NCBI GenBank assembly: GCA_028583415.1
Contig: CM053269.1
Location: 33,050,254-33,114,253 of the forward strand
DNA length: 64,000 bases
Source: Protea cynaroides
Taxonomy: Eukaryota; Streptophyta; Magnoliopsida; Proteales; Proteaceae
Reading direction: 5' to 3'
Shown here: positions 55,111-64,000 of the stretch, piece by piece
How positions within the stretch are numbered: the stretch's first letter is position 1
How the letters are laid out: every line of letters begins with the position of its first letter
Notes under the pieces: generated by a model
The model's database searches: none
What the model saw: the letters and a program-made list of their open reading frames with translations, nothing else
What the model was told of the DNA's origin: nothing
Translations under genes and position numbers: made by a program

Positions 55111-57740
55111 TGTTAAAGCCTCCTTTGTTAAGCACTCAGCAGCTTCTTGTGGATCATCCATATGCCTGACGAGATTCACAGCTTCCTGATTATTCATAAC
55201 CTAGATACACCAGACCAGAAAAATATAATTCAAGATTATACACTTTAAATTTCTACATGACTACATAAAATTAAATTAACTGAAGTGCTTAGAAACAGTG
55301 CTGATGTAATCCTAATTAAATTGATGAACTGTTTGTACCTCCCATATGCCATTGCTTGCCAGAATAAGAAACTCTGCATCAGAGTCAATCTTCTCAGCCC
55401 AAACAACTGGTTCTGAGGTAGAAGGTTTACTGCCAGTTTTGCCGGTTTTGCATCCTATTATACGTACCTTCGGCATATGCCATGCACCTAGACAAAACAT
55501 CATGCACAAGGAAGTGAACATGAGTAAACAAGCACACATATTTCACTTATTAAGCACAAATAAATTAGGATTCTTAACAGGTTGGGCTGGTTTTGATCTA
55601 GGCCTTTGCTAACTTTTGATGCATTTTAGAAGGCCCAATAATGGTACTTTCTGGACTCCAATACAAATTCCAGCTCTAGTTCTCAAGGAACTGGCCATTT
55701 ACCCCCCCCCCCCCCCAAAAAAAAAAAAGATTGCAAGATTCTCTCCTCTATAACAGTTTAGCTATAAGAATCATATCAATATCGGGATGATAAGAGAATA
55801 CCAATTGTACCAGGAGATCCCAAAGAGGTCAAAAACCAATATGAAGACTCCAATACAAATTCTAGTTCTACTTCTCAAGGGACTGACCATTTCCCCCCCA
55901 CCCCCAAAAGAAGATTGTAAGATTCTCTCCCCTATAACAATTTAGCTATAAGAATCATATCAATATCGGGATGGTAAGAGAATACCAGTTGTACCCAGGA
56001 GATCCCAAAGAGGTTAAAAACCAATATGAAGTTGGATCTATTGCATAGCAGTTCATGTTACACATGTGCACGCACAAACTACATACATTGAGCAAATTAT
56101 AGAACAATTGTTTTCATCTGTTATGTGATAGCAAATAGTGAAATACCTGCAATGAGATAAAGAGGCCAATGTTTCTTAGCCCTGCATCGTTGTCTTTTGC
56201 CTATCTGTTTAGCCACACCATCTCTGCATATAATGGCTCTATAGTCAGCTATGTATGCTGCCACCACCTTCTCTCTGTTTATCACAATAGCAGATGCAGA
56301 ACCCTTTTTTATTGATCCCTGATTTTCTTCCTCTCCTTCACGTAATTTTGTTCCTGCTGAAATATATGCTTTTTTCATTGCCTCCTTGCTCTTCCTCCTA
56401 ATCTAAGAATATAAAACAAATACATATGCAAGAATTCAAAGGTAAAATAATGGACACTAATAAGAAACAAAACATAAATCAATATGTTCATAATTTTTTA
56501 TCTTCTAATACCCATTCTATGATGCAAAGCTATAAGGCCTCAAAGACCCTAATTTGGTTTAGTTTCATACAAGTGACACACATTCATGTGAACGGGGAAA
56601 AGTTATCACATGAATTGACCATTTGAGTTTTTCATCAGTAGACCGTGATCACCCACATTATAGAGATTCACAACAATTGCTCCAAATAAGTAGGATCTTA
56701 GAACCAGCTTGGATGGTATTAAGACTGAAAAGAAAGAAGCAAAATATATGACCTTCCAGGGAAAAAATTAGCACATTTTCCTGTGGGTGTGGGTGGCAAA
56801 ATTGTAGAGGAAGCTCCCGCTTGAATAGGAACTTCCAAAATGTGATAGGCAAGCTGTGTTTACAATGTAAGGGGTAGGATGCAGTATTTTACTAGAGAGA
56901 GATTATATTGAAGAAGTAACTAACATTTACTGAAAAGGCATTCTCTTTTATTCATAAGTACCTCATTGAGCTTCTTGTCAAACAGATGAGACTTCAAGTA
57001 TCTAGTAACTCCATCTCCCGTTTGAGCATCAAATACTCCAAACAGCCACACCTCTTCATCCTGGATTTGTTCTCTTTGTACCACAACCGAGTCAGAACCC
57101 AAGTAACCTGATCCACTTCTCAGGGATTTATCTTCAATGACATGAAAGCCATGTGAAATGGGTGTCTTCCATAAACACTTCTCTTCATCCTTTCTTTTAT
57201 TGCTCTCCACATTTCCTTTGAGACACTTTACCCTCAATCTCTATTCGATAAAGCACATACATCATGCAACAGATTCAGTACAGCAAGAATAATGTGTGTA
57301 ATTATGCATTCTATTAGTTCAAATATTCAATACCCATTTAAGCTTATCAATCTAGTTCTGGACGATTTAAAATTTAACATTCCTAAGCTATAATCTTATT
57401 CAGACTTGCCATTTAGGGTGCAATGAAGATGCATGCAATGTTTATAAGGGAAATCAAAGGTCTTTAGATGAGGTGCTTTCTCATATACTATGGAGAAATG
57501 GGTCAAAAGAGAATACTTAATCTATCAAATGATGATAGAAAAATAGATTGGAGAGTGAAGATCATCTATACAAATGCATGAACCTTTTAATAACTCCTAT
57601 AGAGTCAGACACAAGCTGGAGAATAAAAATAAAATTCATTAGTTTTACTGATTCCTGACTCTGGTTTACAAGTAAATCGCTCTTAGCAGACAGGAGATTT
57701 CACTTACCTTGAGCTTCCACTGGAGATCATTTAAACCCAT
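55063..57740 (-). CDS. PP2C-like protein, probably catalytically inactive (five exons)
   Basis: Exons on the complement: 57708-57740, 56962-57240, 56147-56402, 55339-55487 and 55063-55200. Phases match and give 284 residues from ATG 57740 (MGLNDLQWKLK). It has the PP2C fold signatures in altered form: VWLFGVFDAQTGDGV where active enzymes have DGHGG, VVAAYIADYRAIICRDG for the GDSRAV strand, and FLILASNGIWEV for LASDGLWDV. The Asp residues that bind the Mn/Mg pair are lost or changed, so phosphatase activity is unlikely. It is shorter than typical plant PP2Cs and resembles the atypical PP2C-like group in plants (like Arabidopsis PP2C-like 44, from memory). The frame is intact across five exons, suggesting selection for a non-catalytic role, though a decaying gene is possible. 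Confidence 0.85.
55701..55725. repeat. C/A homopolymer within a duplicated intron segment
   Basis: In PP2C-like intron 3, the stretch around 55650-55830 (TCCAATACAAATTC...GAGATCCCAAAGAGG) is repeated at about 55840-56020, so the intron contains a ~180-bp tandem duplication. Each copy carries a C-run followed by A-rich sequence. Confidence 0.7.
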
Positions 57741-58368
57741 GATATGGATTTTGCAGAGCTTGTAATCTCCCTGAAAAGAAGAAAAGAAATTTCCTCAAAA
57801 AAAATGAAAGGGGAGGTTTTGATATTAGAAATGGGTTCTTCAGTTTTTGTATCTCTGTTAAGATTATTTTGAAACATTAAAGCTAACGTAACGCGTCTAC
57901 CTTCTCACCTATTTTTGGATAATCCATTTAATGGAGATAGAGATTTGATTGGATAATAACAAAAAAGGGTCGGTTTCTGTTTCTTTTGAATCAATTTCTA
58001 TTTTAGGATTTTCGGGATTTGTTGTTCATTACAAAATCAGTCTCCAACTCATTGACTGAGGTTTAAGCTTAAGCTTAAAAGTAACAAAAAAAAGAGAAGA
58101 TATGTGCTCGCATGGATGAGCCACATCAACCTTTACCAAATTCGAATTTAGGAATAATTAAAATAAATGGTTTTATTAATTTAAAAATCTAATAAAAAAA
58201 GGTCGGTTAAAAGCAGATTTAAAATAAAATTAAAATACAGATCAGTTCGAAAATTATTCATTTGTTTAATAAAAATTTGGACTAAAAATTGGGATGTTTA
58301 TTGTTAACCTAGCCGCATGTGTTTTAAGAAAAAAATTGCATATAATATTATATACTATAATTCAACAT

Positions 58369-58451
<83 letters not shown>

Positions 58452-59463
58452 TACATACTCACACTGTAATCGTTGCATATAGTAGCTACTTTTTGCATGA
58501 ATTTTTTTTTAAAAAGGTAAAAAAAAACTACATGAATGCACTGTTCATGTGTTTAAGTAATAATGACTATTTATTTTGTCGAGCATTTCATGTTAACTTA
58601 AGCTCTCTTTGGTATACATTATAATATACATTATATAATATGTTATGATATAAGTAATAGCTTGGTATAATTTATGGTATTTATTTATTTTTTAAATAAA
58701 TTGATATAATCTAAAATATATAAATAGATTAAAGGTGTTTATCATTATTATGATAATTTATTATTATTTCTTTATATCTAGTGGTATTAAACTGTTTTTT
58801 TTATGACTCATGATTTATTCTTATAAATGACTTGTCATAAATAACTCATAAACATAAAATATAAAATATACCAAAGAAAATAACATATAAATCGAATCGT
58901 AAAAGGACTCGGTAAAGAGTTATCTCATGACAAAATTAAGCTCCTGAACAGAAATAAAGATTGATTTAATTGCATCATTCATTAATGTTGTACTATTCTT
59001 CTCTTTCTTATTTCTTTAATTGCATCATTAATTAATGTTGTACCATTCTTCTCTTTCTTATTTCTTGTTTTCATGTGTGTAAATCCAAAAATGTACACTT
59101 TTAGACTTACAACGGTAAAAGCCCATTTTAAGATTTTGGTAATTACTAGCTTGTTCCAGAAATGATTTCCAATTTTTGTTGCTACACATAACTACATCGT
59201 CTTTGACCTGCTGGAATCTTCAAACAGGGAGACAGATTCATGCAAAGTGGGGTCGATTTGGATAACCCTTAAACCACTCCAATGCTTAAGTTAGTCTGAT
59301 TGACAAACAGTATGAAATAATCACAGAGTGTGTGAAAGCTCCTTTGATTAAGTGGGGATAGACAATTGCCTGGGCTAAAGGGCAGAGTAAGTTTGGGGTA
59401 AAAAGTACGTATTCGTTTATCTTCATCGATTACTGTCTTTGTAGGTATGTAGTGGTCAAATTG
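57741..59463. other. PP2C-like upstream region and AT-rich intergenic
   Basis: Includes a long (AT)n microsatellite at about 58373-58449 and a direct repeat of a ~50-bp stretch (TTTAATTGCATCATTNATTAATG) near 58975 and 59020. No gene seen. Confidence 0.55.
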
Positions 59464-60896
59464 TGTAGACCCGCACTCCATAAGCCTGATCTCAACATTT
59501 ATTTCATGTCGTAACAGGTCTTCCAATCATAATCGGACCAAACGGGATGAACGGATGACAATCAAGTACGAAAATGGACCAAAACAGAGAAATAATGTTA
59601 TACCGATCTCATGATACTGGTCTATATACCGGTCGATCGGTATATTTGCGTGGGCAGACTAGTTAGATTTGAAAATCGATCTCTGTGGGTCCCGCTTGCT
59701 AAATCTCAATCCTAGAGACTTTTCTAATGTAGGAAAACTTCCTAAACTCCATCCTAGCCTATTTAAGGACCTTTAAACCTCCTTAAACCTCTTTGATCGA
59801 TTCTCACAAACCTTAAAGAGGAGAAGGAGATCTGAAGAGGAGGAGTTAAGAAAGGTTGGAAATGAGCCTCCGTTGGACGAAGAACACCATAGCTCGTGAA
59901 CCAATGGTAAGTGCCTAAACTTTTCTCTAAGCTAAGTATTGGGGATAACTGATCAATACCATGCAAGACTAGGTACTGATCTAAAACCCTAAATTTCTGT
60001 AAAACCCTAATTCAATTGAAACCCTAGATTGAATGCTAAACTAAGGTTTCTTAGAATGTAGGACTTGAATGGAAGATAAAATAAATCCTAAAACATAGCT
60101 CAGGCCTAGAATGCATAGGATGAACCTTAGAAGCCATAATGAGTGACTGACGGAAGATGAATACCAAGTTGGTGGTCTTCCAAAGGCATACCGGTTTACC
60201 ATATCGATGGCACTATGTGTGACCGGTATATGTGACCGGTACCTCTCGGGCAGCCTGCCAAGGCTGTCTGATCGACTATACTGATGACGCCACTGTACAG
60301 TGAGCTACGATCGGTATATGCTACCAGTATGTCCAGAATGGGTTGGTTTTTGACGTAGTTGGGTTTCAACCAACGTAAAACCTATGGAACAAATTCTAAT
60401 TAAACCTTAATGTCGTGTAGGACCTTGTGATAGCAAGTTTGGATTCTGTGACGCAGAGCAAGCTAGCAATCAAGCATCAAGTAAGAGAATCAGACCTAAA
60501 CCCTAATAACTTAATAACAGTAAAATCTTGTTAATAATTATTGTTTTGTGGAATGTTGTTTGTGCATACTCATATGTCATCTTTACTTTCAGTTATTATA
60601 TTGTTCATGCATACTCGCTATGTTAGGATATGATTGTTAGGGATGTGATTGTTTTCATTGGTGTGTGGAATGGAAAGGGTCTGGGGTCTTGGATCATTCC
60701 TCACACTGGCACCTTTGCGTATCGCTGCTATCTTAGCATGCTTGGTGTGGGTAGGGTATTAGGGGGAGGATGTGGCACTATGGTCTCCGTCTTGGCCACC
60801 AGACTCAAGCCCTATCTCTATGTCGTAAGGACCTGTGCTGGGATAGGGCCTACTATGATGACATATAGGATTGGTTAGTTGCGAACCCAGTTTGCA

Positions 60897-61202
60897 AACC
60901 CTCTCTAATAGGGACTTACGTGTTGGTATGGATAGGATATTAGGAGAAGTGTTGGCAGTGTGTGATCCGGACACTTTAGCTTTTTCTATTCCATGATGGG
61001 TGCATGTGGGATGATAATGGTGTTTGATTTATTGGGTGGATTCACACATGCCCTCGCTAATAGGGGCTTACGTGTTGGTATGGATAGGATATTAGGGAAA
61101 GTGTTGGCGGTGTGTGATCCAGACACTTTAGCTTTATTTCTATTCCATGGTGGGTGTATGTGGGATGATAATGGTGTTTGATTTATTGGGTGGATTCACA
61201 CA
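60897..61202 (+). repeat. 152-bp tandem duplication in the A2 LTR
   Basis: CTTACGTGTTGGTATGGATA occurs at 60915 and again at 61067, and the following ~130 bases match, ending GGTGGATTCACACA in both. Other A LTRs here have one copy. Confidence 0.85.
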
Positions 61203-61278
61203 TTCGTATATAGAGGTGCGATGGCCATCAATCCTTTCTATAGTACATTGTATAGTTACAAACCAGACCAAATGTGAA

Positions 61279-61301
61279 AGGTTTTTTTTTTTTGGGTAAG
61301 T
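61279..61301 (-). mobile_element. 23-bp retroposon tail with 12-bp TSD and paralogous empty sites
   Basis: A poly-T insert ending GGGTAAGT lies between ACCAAATGTGAA copies at 61267-61278 and 61302-61313. The other A LTRs have an uninterrupted version (ACCAGACCATGATGTGAATG-like at about 24372 and 31518), so this is an insertion and not a pre-existing repeat. Confidence 0.7.
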
Positions 61302-61567
61302 ACCAAATGTGAATGTTACTCATGCATATTGTTTGTTGCATTGTCTAATTTTCTTACTGAGCTCAGTTGTGAGCTCACCCTTGTATATATACATGTTTTT
61401 AGATGTTGATGCAGGTTATACTGTGGAGGACTACATAGACGCTCCAGTATATGGAATGTGTTTTGGTTTAACATGGTTGGCATAGCCTATACGAGATCCT
61501 GGTTTGAACCGTTGGTTCTCATGACGGTTCATCACACCATTGGTTAATCCAAAATTGGGGTGTGACA

Positions 61568-61640
61568 TCTACGACCATTTCCTCCTGCCATCTCGAATTA
61601 CTCTTCCCGGTTTGGTTCTGAGAAGTAGACATAACACATG
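61568..61640 (-). pseudogene. Inverted gag-start segment of A2
   Basis: The complement reads TGTTATGTCTACTTCTCAG and then GATGGCAGGAGGAAATGGTCG, matching the A0 gag leader and its MAGGNGRR start at 36860-36915. It abuts the LTR end directly. Confidence 0.8.
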
Positions 61641-62597
61641 AGAACATTCGAATAACCACATTTTATCATAATAGTGCCAGTCTTCAACAAGTGCAAAGAA
61701 AAAATTGTAATGGAACTTTAAAATCAAAATTTTTAAATTTTTCTCAAAATTTTCTGGGCTTAAACAACTTGTCCGGTCTCAACATACCAGTCGCGATACT
61801 GTAGCACTTAGTGCGACTGGTATGTCTAGGAGGATAAACCTCTCAGACTTCCCGAGAGGTACCGGTCGATGTACCAGTCACAGCACTGTATGGTATGGTG
61901 CGACCGATATAGTCGACCGGACAAAAAAATTTCCCTTGGCCGAGAGATACCGGTTGACTATCTCAGGAGATACCGGTCTATAGGTATAGGGTGAACCGTC
62001 GATCGGTATACCCCAAAACCTCTTTAAAATCGGGATTTTTTGACTCATTCTTCACTTTTTCTTCCCCTTTTCTCTTGGGTGGCGATTCCTTGCTGACTTG
62101 GTGAGTTGCTACAGTCCGACCGGTGCTTGTAAAGCGATTCTCTCACTCAAGAGCACTTCACAACCTCTCCAAGTAAGTTTCTTCCTTCCTCACTCTCTTT
62201 TACATTGTTTCTTCATGGTTTCTTGCCCAAAAACTATGTTTTTTTTTTCTAGATTTAGGAGATTCTAACCTTAGGAACTCTTTTTCTTCAACTTAAAAAT
62301 AGTTTTGGGACCTCTATGGATAAAAGCCCTCAACTTATTTGAGGTTCCACCGTATGGTTAACTCAAAATCGAAATTTTATGGATTTTTGACCTAGGTTTT
62401 GGTCAAAAATCGGTTTTTCTTGAAAATGTTGTAATTCTTGCTTGTTTGATGTTCATTGCTATATGATTACGTAAGTTCTCCTACCCAAATTTTGGGGAAA
62501 GTTTGAGGCCTTTGCTTGAAATGCTATAGTTATGCTACCAAAATTTCAAAAAAATCTCGACTAATTCCCATTTTGTTATTTTGTTTGTAGTTAAACA
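61641..62597. promoter_or_regulatory. Divergent intergenic region of A2 (inverted)
   Basis: TACCGGTCG, CCGGTCTA and GACCGG words cluster at 61780-62010. GAGTTGCTACAGTCCGACCGG follows at about 62101. A donor-like CCAAGTAAGTTTC near 62172 and an acceptor TTTGTTTGTAG at 62590 outline a 5'UTR intron of about 420 bp upstream of the ORF ATG, parallel to element B. Confidence 0.45.
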
Positions 62598-63766
62598 ATG
62601 TCTAGGTGTCATGGAGCTGATAAGCATGCATATGCTCCAGGCATGAACAGCCCGCACCCATCTGTTCCACAATACAATGTGTGGTGGTTTCGCTCGATGG
62701 GGGTGCAAGCCCGTTTCCCATGGTTTGAGGAGAAAAACATCAAGTTTGGACGCCGCGTGAACCTAGAACAACTCCAACGGTTCGATATCGAAGCGGCCTT
62801 CAAAGCACTTAGGTGGTTGCCAGTAATCACCTATACAGTGATTACCCGACCCAATCTACTAAAACACTTCTATGCCAACCTGGAGGTTGAGGGAGATCTT
62901 AACGACTTTGATCACTGTAGGGACACCGCATCACTAGCTTTGTCAAAGGTGTTCACATTTCATTCAACACCCATCAGCTTGCTGATCTTCTAGGGATTCC
63001 CAATGATGGTGATTTGGTTTACTGTGTTCCCAAGGCGAAGGGCTACCTTACTGAGGACCTACGCCAAGAGGTTGCAGAGCAGATTCTCAACCCAGGGGCA
63101 CCCATGAAAGTTGCAAGTTTATGACCACTTCCTCATATCTATTGCCGCATTATTTAGCATAACATTGTTCCTCAGAACAGCCACTATAGCGAGGAGTCTC
63201 AGCTTACACAGTATCTCACCTATTGCGTCTACACTAGAGAGCACGTCTGCTTACCCTACATCATTATCAGGACTATGCTCCAGGCTACCACGCCCAACCT
63301 GATAGGAAACCTTCCCTATGGTCGGCTTATTACCACGCTCTTGCAATGCCTTTTCGTAGACATGAGATGAGATTGTGGTCGAGGATACCATGTCATCAAA
63401 CATTAACTGAAATGCCATTGTCAAGATGAGGATGGACACCCTACCGATTAGTGATAAGGAGCTAGAAGCTCATCCTCGTCCACTTAGGAGAGCAGCAACA
63501 ACGACAGCAGTAGCCAACGCAGCTTATGCAAAAGAGGTAGGGGATGATGATGATGCACATATGGAGGATATTCCTGCACTTGCACGTCAGTCCATACTTG
63601 TAGCAGGACCTTTCAGCCTCCTCCTGATACCGTGATGGGTATGTTCACGGAGATTCAAGATGCCCAGCGTGAAATGAATCGTGACCTGGGGAGCCTTATC
63701 CGTAGCTTAAGGGTCATACAAGAGCAGGTGCACTGGCTCAGGGTCGCATATGAGCATGACTATGAA
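62598..63766 (+). pseudogene. Extra ORF of A2 (antisense ORF, now sense because of inversion)
   Basis: The ATG at 62598 opens a 109-codon matched stretch: KHAYAPGMNSPHPSVPQYN, VQARFPWFEEKNIKFGRR, LEQLQRFDIEAAFKALRW and TRPNLLKHFYANLEVEGD. A frameshift near 62925 follows, then VKGVHISFNTHQLADLLGIP, LTEDLRQEVAEQIL, PYGRLITTLLQ and a Gln-rich C-terminus (QEQVHWLRVAYEHDY). It is the most complete family A copy and shows the same domain order as element B. It is cut at 63766, losing roughly the last dozen codons seen in A1. Function unknown. Confidence 0.65.
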
Positions 63767-64000
63767 AATGCCACCCCTCAAGGGTGCATCAAGCTAAAGA
63801 CAATATAGAAGAAGGAAATGTTGGTGTGCAAAACCTGAACCCAGAAGAAGGAAACCCAATGAGGGATGATGGGGATAGGAAACCAATGAGGAATGGTGGA
63901 GAAGGGTAGAGTTATAGGGCACCAACAAATCTGTCAGGCCCTCCTCAAACCAATTCTGAGACTATAGTGACGAATCTGGTCTACCAGATGGAAGCTTAGC

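Larger units (their letters stand above)
59464..64000 (+). mobile_element. Element A2: family A element with internal inversion, runs off the right edge
   Basis: The LTR is 59464-61567 (start eroded to TGTAGACCC, end GGGGTGTGACA). The next bases are not a PBS but the reverse complement of the gag start. Positions 61568-63766 carry gag-start, intergenic region and the extra ORF in inverted orientation. After 63766 gag resumes in the plus direction (CHPSRVHQAKDN) with stops. The LTR has a 152-bp internal duplication and a B-like final ~100 bp. Confidence 0.8.

Noticed and set aside
58294..58482. ORF rich in Ile-Tyr repeats
   Set aside because: Translation of the (AT)n microsatellite.

Overview
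This is a nuclear window from a flowering plant, probably a non-grass angiosperm. It has GT-AG spliced host genes, CT/GA and AT microsatellites, MITEs, SINEs and nested Ty3/gypsy retrotransposons. I cannot name the species. One 500-N block (46719-47218) is an assembly gap.

Host genes. Positions 182-1145 (minus) hold the first two exons of an SLX1 GIY-YIG endonuclease gene that runs off the left edge. Positions 7049-19603 (minus) hold a complete ten-exon gene for the 26S proteasome ATPase RPT5 (423 residues). Its introns 2 and 5 exceed 4 kb and carry SINEs, a hAT-like MITE, LINE RNase H remnants and microsatellites; intron 1 appears to be GC-AG. Positions 55063-57740 (minus) hold a five-exon PP2C-like gene whose metal-binding motifs are degenerate. 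The end of its last exon is amplified as a ~122 bp tandem array.

Repeat layer, 21.6-53.7 kb and 59.4-64 kb. Three related LTR families, called A, B and C here, have ~2.2-2.3 kb LTRs that begin TGTAAGACCC and (A and B) end GGGGTGTGACA. They are nested, with 5-bp target duplications. Element A1 (22684-32039, TSD ATAAT) and solo LTR B1 (32491-34770, TSD TTTGA) both sit in the 5' LTR of older element A0 (21660-38716). Element B (42575-52296, minus, TSD CAACC) sits in the 3' LTR of element C. Solo LTR B2 (44018-46321, TSD GCGAC) sits inside the left LTR of B. A1 is a Del/Tekay-like chromovirus with an iMet PBS, gag-pol, a chromodomain and a PPT; it is full-length in outline but inactivated by stops and frameshifts.

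Special interest. (1) Families A and B carry an extra ORF between the PBS and gag, antisense to gag, with its own apparent 5'UTR intron. Short GGTCG-cored motifs, different in each family, cluster in the ORF/gag intergenic region and also in the LTRs. (2) All three LTR families encode a small downstream reading frame (motif EDYxxAPxYG ... CECxxCV) whose A/B differences look biased to synonymous sites. (3) Element A2 (59464-64000) has a ~2.2 kb internal inversion with both breakpoints readable. (4) Several tiny poly-T inserts with perfect or near-perfect target duplications look like extremely truncated SINEs; one has paralogous empty sites in this window.
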